Below are positions 59,495 to 64,000 of a stretch of DNA of 64,000 nucleotides, piece by piece. Positions within the stretch are counted from its first letter, which is position 1; each line of letters starts with the position of its first letter. Source of the stretch: CAZLFQ01 sp964625465 (lineage in GTDB: Bacteria > Pseudomonadota > Alphaproteobacteria > Rickettsiales > Midichloriaceae); contig CAZVFD010000005.1 of the NCBI GenBank assembly GCA_964625465.1, positions 5,176 to 69,175 of the forward strand. The letters are read 5' to 3'. Both the position numbers and the translations under genes were made by a program. The notes beneath the pieces are model-generated. The model was not told where the DNA came from. It saw nothing but the letters and a program-made list of their open reading frames with translations, and searched no databases.

Positions 59495-60118
59495 TTATAA
59501 AATCGCTGAAGTTATAACAAATGCTAGGCTAAAAGTAATAGGAACAATAAAGTTGTCATCTATTTTAATAATGTTAGAGCAATGCTCGAAATAAGCTGCT
59601 GTCAAAGAGGCAATTGCTAGGGGTAATAATTCCATTCCATATACATTGCCTAGTATAAAGGAGATTATAAAGCTGCTTAATGCAAAGGCCTTAGAACCAA
59701 TTAACGATTTCTTTGTTGCTTTAAAAGGGCTTCCATATTTCCTTCCGATAAAATTTGCTACTGCATCACTAATAACTAGTACGGTGAACGAAATTATAAA
59801 TAATTCCTTAGGGAATAGGAGAAGGCATAGTAGTCCAGAAATCATCATTAATGTTGCTCCTGTTAAATGTCCGTTTTGTTCATGGGATTTTAGAATTTGG
59901 TCTAAGCCTAGAAGCTCATTAATATGTTGAATCAATGCCCCAAACTTGGATTTAGAATTCCGCTGGGTATCCCATAAGACTAAACAAAGAGTACAGAAAA
60001 TCATTACGATCAACATCTGAAAATAGTCAAGATAGTTGTATAAAAAGGGTATCCAAAGGCTTGAGAGGTGAATGTATTTTCTATAGTTTTCTGGGTGAAT
60101 CATAGTTTTTTGCAACAT
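59495..60118 (-). CDS. Diacylglycerol/polyprenol kinase family membrane protein
   Basis: This 207-residue integral membrane protein has about six helices. NYRKYIHLSS near the N-terminus, GHLTGATLMM, VLVISDAVANFIGRKYGSP and KSLIGS match the CTP-dependent SEC59/DGK1/VTE5-like family, which phosphorylates polyprenols, phytol or diacylglycerol. The substrate in bacteria is often undefined; undecaprenol or farnesol salvage is a possibility. It is co-oriented with and abuts the FliK-like gene. Confidence 0.8.
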   Translation of the reverse strand: MLQKTMIHPENYRKYIHLSSLWIPFLYNYLDYFQMLIVMIFCTLCLVLWDTQRNSKSKFGALIQHINELLGLDQILKSHEQNGHLTGATLMMISGLLCLLLFPKELFIISFTVLVISDAVANFIGRKYGSPFKATKKSLIGSKAFALSSFIISFILGNVYGMELLPLAIASLTAAYFEHCSNIIKIDDNFIVPITFSLAFVITSAIL

Positions 60119-60187
60119 TTTGCTTCAAAAATTAGGTGAATCATAATAAGGATGCTACAATAATATTAGAGTATAAGGCAAACAAAT

Positions 60188-60667
60188 ATGAACTATATTT
60201 TTACAACTTTAGCATTGCTTCTAATAGTACTTGTTTTGGTCATGGCTTTTTTTGCCTACATGTCATCTAAATACCAAAATTTGCTTAATCAACGGAGAAT
60301 AAAAGATATACATGATTCTTCGGTATATCGTAAAAAAAAGCCACATCCCAGCAAGAAAACAGACTTTCGTTCGCGCGATAAAAAGGCAGAGAAGAAGCAG
60401 AGAGATGCGCAACTAAGCGGTGTAGAATTATATGATCCTAATATGCAGCAGGTCGCAACCTCTAGGGGTGTTGACCAAGGGGTAAAGATCGTAGGGCTAG
60501 CTAAACCTGTAGGTTTTTGGAGCAAGTTTGTAATGAGCCAAAAAATGGGATATCTTATGGCTAGGATGCAATTTCAACACCAAGATAAAAACCAGAAGGG
60601 TTATTGGGAGAATTTGATCAAAGCGCAAGCTGCATCGCAGAGCAAAGAGCAAGGTAGGGGTAGGTAA
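60188..60667 (+). CDS. Unknown single-pass membrane protein
   Basis: No family is recognised for this 159-residue protein. It has an N-terminal TM helix (4-26), a very basic segment (about 40-75, RRIKDIHDSSVYRKKK to KKAEKKQRD) and a GVKIVGLAKPVGFWSKFVMSQKMGYL region that looks conserved and amphipathic. It would be anchored with a basic cytoplasmic domain. The stop overlaps the next start (TAATG), so the two small genes are coupled. Confidence 0.7.
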   Translation: MNYIFTTLALLLIVLVLVMAFFAYMSSKYQNLLNQRRIKDIHDSSVYRKKKPHPSKKTDFRSRDKKAEKKQRDAQLSGVELYDPNMQQVATSRGVDQGVKIVGLAKPVGFWSKFVMSQKMGYLMARMQFQHQDKNQKGYWENLIKAQAASQSKEQGRGR

Positions 60668-60852
60668 TGGCCATTAATTTACAAACTGAGGATCAGCATA
60701 AAGCTGTACAAGAGGGGAAAAAACTCCAAAATAATGGGGTTTCTATGCTTTCAGAAGCTAAACTTGATAGGCCTCTGACTCCAGCCTCTACGCCTTCTCC
60801 TCAAATTAGTGTTTCTAACAAAGGTCAAAGTCAAGCTGGGCTTGGGTCTTAG
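60667..60852 (+). CDS. Small unknown protein coupled to the upstream membrane protein
   Basis: This 61-residue, hydrophilic protein has a Ser/Pro/Gln-rich C-terminal half and is probably disordered. No motif is seen. The one-base stop/start overlap with the upstream gene is the main evidence that it is expressed. It is 63 bases ahead of glmM. Confidence 0.55.
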   Translation: MAINLQTEDQHKAVQEGKKLQNNGVSMLSEAKLDRPLTPASTPSPQISVSNKGQSQAGLGS

Positions 60853-60915
60853 TGCGTTGTTATTTTAGCATAATTATGATATGCTTTTGCATAGTACAAT
60901 TTAGGTGATTAATAG

Positions 60916-62262
60916 ATGTCAGACAAACTTTTTGGTACCGATGGTATAAGGGGTACAGCAAATCAATATCCTGTAACTTCAGATATAGCATTAAAGTTTG
61001 GGAAGGCCGCTAGTCATTTTTTTAAACAAGAAGGTTATCGGAATCGTGTCGTTATTGCGAAGGATACCAGACTTTCAGGTTATATGTTAGAACCAGCTTT
61101 GACTGCAGGGTTTATTTCTGGCGGTATGGACGTTATTTTAGTTGGTCCAATGCCAACCCCATCAGTGCCAATGCTAATCAAAAGTTTGAGAGCAGATTTA
61201 GGTGTAATGATTTCAGCATCACATAATCCTTATTACGACAATGGATTAAAGCTGTTTAATTTTGAAGGTTATAAACTAAGTGATGAGATAGAGAATGAAT
61301 TGCAAAATCTTATATTGAACGAGAATTTAAACAAGTATTTAGCTGCTCCAGAAGAACTAGGTAGGGCAAAAAGATTAGAAGATGCTCCAGGTAGATATAT
61401 TGAGCACGTTAAGCGATCGGTACCCAAAGGTGTTTCTTTATCAGGATTAAGAATCGTTGTGGATTGCTCAAATGGTGCGGCATACCATCTTGCTCCGACA
61501 ATTTTTTGGGAGTTAGGCGCAGAAGTTGTTAAAGTTGGATGTGAGCCTAATGGGTTTAATATTAACTTAAGCTGTGGATCAACTCATCCAGAAACCATGA
61601 TACAAAGAGTTTTAGAAACAAGAGCAGATGTTGGTATAGCGCTAGATGGAGATGCAGACAGAGTTATCATGTGTGATGAGAAAGGTAAAATTATTTCTGG
61701 TGATCATATAATTGGAGTTATTGCCAAATATATGAGAACTCAAAAAACTCTTAAAACCAAAGATGTTGTAGTTACCCACATGTCGAATGGAGGATTGGAA
61801 GAATTTCTTAGGAAAAATGATTTGATAATGCACAGAGCAGCAATTGGAGATAGGTACGTCTCTGAGAAAATGAAAGAGCTTGGCTCAAATTTAGGTGGTG
61901 AGCAATCTGGCCATATTATCTTAGGTGATTATGGGACTACAGGTGATGGCATTGTAGCTGCGTTGCAAGTGTTGTCTATTATGGTGGAGAGCGGTAAAAA
62001 AATGAGTCAAATTGCTCATCCATTTGATTTACATCCTCAAATTGTGAGAAATATAAAATTCAAACAGAATAATCCTCTTGAAAATAAAAGTGTTCAGACA
62101 ACAATAGATAAAATTCAAAGTAAAGAGCAGGATTTAAGGATACTAGTTCGAAAGTCTGGCACTGAAAAACTTATTAGAGTTATGGTTGAAGGAAAAAATC
62201 AAACTAAGCTCAAAGGAGTAGCTCAAGAACTGGAGACAATAATTAGCAATAATGTGAATTGA
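60916..62262 (+). CDS. glmM: Phosphoglucosamine mutase
   Basis: GlmM converts glucosamine-6-phosphate to glucosamine-1-phosphate for UDP-GlcNAc, the precursor of peptidoglycan, LPS and the Wbp sugars. The 448-residue protein starts KLFGTDGIRG. It has the phosphoserine Ser102 in ISASHNP, the metal loop DGDADR, the sugar loop GGEQSGHI and the phosphate-binding RKSGTEKLIRVM. The length is exactly typical. The M48 gene follows two bases after its stop. Confidence 0.97.
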   Translation: MSDKLFGTDGIRGTANQYPVTSDIALKFGKAASHFFKQEGYRNRVVIAKDTRLSGYMLEPALTAGFISGGMDVILVGPMPTPSVPMLIKSLRADLGVMISASHNPYYDNGLKLFNFEGYKLSDEIENELQNLILNENLNKYLAAPEELGRAKRLEDAPGRYIEHVKRSVPKGVSLSGLRIVVDCSNGAAYHLAPTIFWELGAEVVKVGCEPNGFNINLSCGSTHPETMIQRVLETRADVGIALDGDADRVIMCDEKGKIISGDHIIGVIAKYMRTQKTLKTKDVVVTHMSNGGLEEFLRKNDLIMHRAAIGDRYVSEKMKELGSNLGGEQSGHIILGDYGTTGDGIVAALQVLSIMVESGKKMSQIAHPFDLHPQIVRNIKFKQNNPLENKSVQTTIDKIQSKEQDLRILVRKSGTEKLIRVMVEGKNQTKLKGVAQELETIISNNVN

Positions 62263-62264
62263 AA

Positions 62265-63611
62265 ATGAAAAAAATTATCTCTGTACTTTTAACGGTAGGT
62301 TTCCTTTTGTTTAATTGCGAAGCTAGAGCGTTGACTGTAGTTAGAGATAGTGAAGTGGAGTATATTATCAGAGAACTAACCACTCCTGTATTCAGAGTTG
62401 CGGGTTTGAATAGTGATTCTATCAAAGTCTACGTTTTGCAAAGTGATGACCTAAATGCTTTTGTAATGGGCGGGCAAAATATATTTATCACGACTGGCCT
62501 TTTAACCTACTCAAACAATCCAGATATAGTTGTAGGTGTGGTAGCGCATGAAGTAGGACACATAGTTGGTGGGCATCTAATAGCTAGCAAGGAAGAGATG
62601 CAAAATCTTAGAAGAAAAATGATGCTAGGAGTTATAATTGGTGCTGCTGCTGGAGTGGCTACTGGTTCAACAGATGTAGGTGTCGGTACAGCTCTTGGTG
62701 CTTCCAATGCGCCGATTTCCAGTTATATGAAATTTAGCAGAACACAAGAAAGTGCAGCAGATCATGCTGGAATAAAATATCTTACCCAATTAGGAGTTTC
62801 TCCCTATGGTTTGATTAATTTCCTCAACGATTTGAATAAGAATGAAAGATCATTTTATGATAAAAGCAACGCCTACCTGAGTACTCACCCGATGTCACAA
62901 GATAGGGTTGATTATTTGAAAACTTATGTAAAGGACAATCCTAGTAAGAAGGGATCTTATATAGGTGATTTCGCACGAAGTAGGTACTCGCGGATTGTTG
63001 CGAAGCTTTATGCGTATACACACTCTCCAGAATCTGTTTTGCAAAAATATCCAGGGGATAATATAGAGTCGAATTATGCTAAAGCGATTGCCTATATGCG
63101 AATGGGTAACTCTACAAAAGCAATTGAATATATTGATAAGCTTCTTGATAAGGAGCCGCTGAATTCTTTTTATTTCGAATTAAAGGGTCAAGTGTATTTT
63201 GAAAGTGGTAAGCTTCAAGAAGCCATAACGCATTATAGCAAAGCAAATTCCTATGCTCCGAAAGAGAATTTGATAAAATTAGAATACGCTTCAGCTCTTA
63301 TCGCTGCAAAGAGTAATACTAACAAAGCGATACAACTTCTTGAGCAAATTCTTGAAGAAGATAAGACAGATATGACTGTCTGGCAGCAGCTATCCATCGC
63401 TTATGGTCAGCAAAATGATAAGTTTAATTCTAATCTAGCACTTGCTTGGGTTGAATTACTCAAAGGTGATATACCTGCAGCGAAAAGAATGGCTGCCTTG
63501 GCTGAAAAAGAGTTAAGTTCTGGCTCGCCAAAGAGTTTTCGAAATAAATTGGAAGATCTGAAAATAGCAATACAAGGCGTTGAGTTTGATGAAGCAAGAT
63601 TAGATAGTTAA
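62265..63611 (+). CDS. Periplasmic M48 metalloprotease with TPR domain (BepA-like)
   Basis: BepA-type proteases degrade or chaperone stalled outer-membrane proteins. The 448-residue protein has a signal peptide (1-22, ending EARA), the zinc site HEVGH (95-99) followed by GGH, and the third ligand region RTQESAADHAG. A Gly/Ala-rich hydrophobic loop lies near 120-145, and C-terminal TPR-like repeats (about 260-420, KAIEYIDKLLDKEPLNS) complete the architecture. I prefer the ATG at 62265 to a TTG at 62259 inside the glmM stop region. Confidence 0.9.
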   Translation: MKKIISVLLTVGFLLFNCEARALTVVRDSEVEYIIRELTTPVFRVAGLNSDSIKVYVLQSDDLNAFVMGGQNIFITTGLLTYSNNPDIVVGVVAHEVGHIVGGHLIASKEEMQNLRRKMMLGVIIGAAAGVATGSTDVGVGTALGASNAPISSYMKFSRTQESAADHAGIKYLTQLGVSPYGLINFLNDLNKNERSFYDKSNAYLSTHPMSQDRVDYLKTYVKDNPSKKGSYIGDFARSRYSRIVAKLYAYTHSPESVLQKYPGDNIESNYAKAIAYMRMGNSTKAIEYIDKLLDKEPLNSFYFELKGQVYFESGKLQEAITHYSKANSYAPKENLIKLEYASALIAAKSNTNKAIQLLEQILEEDKTDMTVWQQLSIAYGQQNDKFNSNLALAWVELLKGDIPAAKRMAALAEKELSSGSPKSFRNKLEDLKIAIQGVEFDEARLDS

Positions 63612-63695
63612 TTTCTGAGCGCTTGTGATTTTTTGTAGTGAAATTTATTTGTAAATCAATAATATAAAGATCAAATAATTTTGCTCTAGAATCCA

Positions 63696-64000
63696 ATGAA
63701 AAATAATCCAATCGAACTTATTCAGACCATATTAAAAGAAGGATTTAATGAACAAACTCCAGGAAAAATTATAGAAGTTGGGGCACTCTTAAAAGACGAT
63801 AAGAGATTTGTTATGCAAGGGCGAATTATAGCAAGTGCGTTATCAAAAATGCAAAATAGTGAAGGAGAGGTTGCTGGACAGAACCCTGAAGCGGCTAAAT
63901 CTGAATTGAGAAATAATATTTTGTTGAATCTGAAGCGCGTCTTAAAAGTATTAGATCCTACAAATGAATTGGTACAAGAAAAAAAAGAGGAAATATCTGA
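63696..64000 (+). CDS. Unknown protein, 3' truncated by window edge
   Basis: An open frame of 101 codons runs from the ATG at 63696 off the right edge. The visible part is hydrophilic and helix-rich, with no signal peptide. No family is recognised from this fragment. No clear ribosome site is present; a TAGAAT at 63687-63692 sits too close to the ATG to act as its -10. Confidence 0.5.
   Translation, partial: MKNNPIELIQTILKEGFNEQTPGKIIEVGALLKDDKRFVMQGRIIASALSKMQNSEGEVAGQNPEAAKSELRNNILLNLKRVLKVLDPTNELVQEKKEEIS

Noticed and set aside
1..64000. CRISPR array, insertion sequence, rRNA operon or replication origin
   Set aside because: No regularly spaced repeats, transposase genes, rRNA segments or DnaA-box clusters were seen in this window.

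Overview
The window is AT-rich (about one third G+C by eye), densely packed alphaproteobacterial chromosome, most likely from a flagellated, host-associated member of the Rickettsiales (Midichloria/Jidaibacter-like). That placement is an inference from gene content. It rests on very large ankyrin-repeat proteins, a gluconeogenesis-to-pentose-phosphate gene set (class I aldolase, GlpX, transaldolase, Rpe) with no glycolytic kinase in view, a DUF3035/BamF lipoprotein, a GFKPLY-type LptE, the alphaproteobacterial flagellar neighbours DUF6468 and MotE, PleC-like sensor kinases, and two promoters with CtrA-type boxes. Two 10-N runs (17016-17025 and 37478-37487) show that this is a gapped assembly.

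Layout. 1-2037: tightly coupled ispH (3' end), GST-like gene and anmK. 2040-4213: an accessory-looking island with a divergent membrane-protein/SIR2-like pair separated by two palindromes, plus a DUF2793-like orphan. 4274-10932: PleC-like kinase, the thrS-infC operon (infC starts at an ATA codon), plsC, ridA and a flippase-like membrane protein. 11049-13485: rpe, glpX and birA. 13565-19065: one giant ankyrin gene interrupted by an assembly gap. 19130-23564: tal-flgB-flgC-fliE, an AsmA-like gene, an SbtA-like permease and flgD. 23561-30633: two divergent sugar operons. The first is a WbpA/D/B/E set with a glycosyltransferase; the second holds a second DegT aminotransferase and a phosphoglycosyl transferase. 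30830-34195: cspA, mreC, lipA, a Cys-rich membrane protein, tRNA-Ser and lptE. 34257-40420: pepF, then fliL-fliM-DUF6468-motE-recN. 40421-46953: dacA, an IalB-like protein, a pentapeptide protein, tRNA-Arg, a dicarboxylate symporter, an unknown 463-residue protein and fmt. 47011-50996: a fliS-position gene, fliD, hemH and a BamF-like lipoprotein. 51062-57425: tRNA-Pro, a second sensor kinase, dapA, obgE, iscX, a stand-alone FlhB C-domain, a GNAT, a small ankyrin gene and a CgeB-like glycosyltransferase. 57490-64000: aldolase, a FliK-like protein, a polyprenol kinase, two small unknowns, glmM, an M48 peptidase and a truncated unknown.

How it fits together. Flagellar genes are scattered over at least five loci and mixed with housekeeping genes. 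Envelope genes (anmK, glmM, dapA, dacA, mreC, lptE, BamF-like, Wbp sugar genes) indicate peptidoglycan, an outer membrane with LPS machinery and a diacetamido-uronic-acid surface glycan. flgD and the giant ankyrin gene share a promoter layout, TTAA-N7-TTAAC-N10-TAGAAT, suggesting that one CtrA-type regulator drives both motility and a candidate host-interaction protein. FlgB and FlgC carry N-termini that look like Sec signal peptides, which is unusual for rod proteins.
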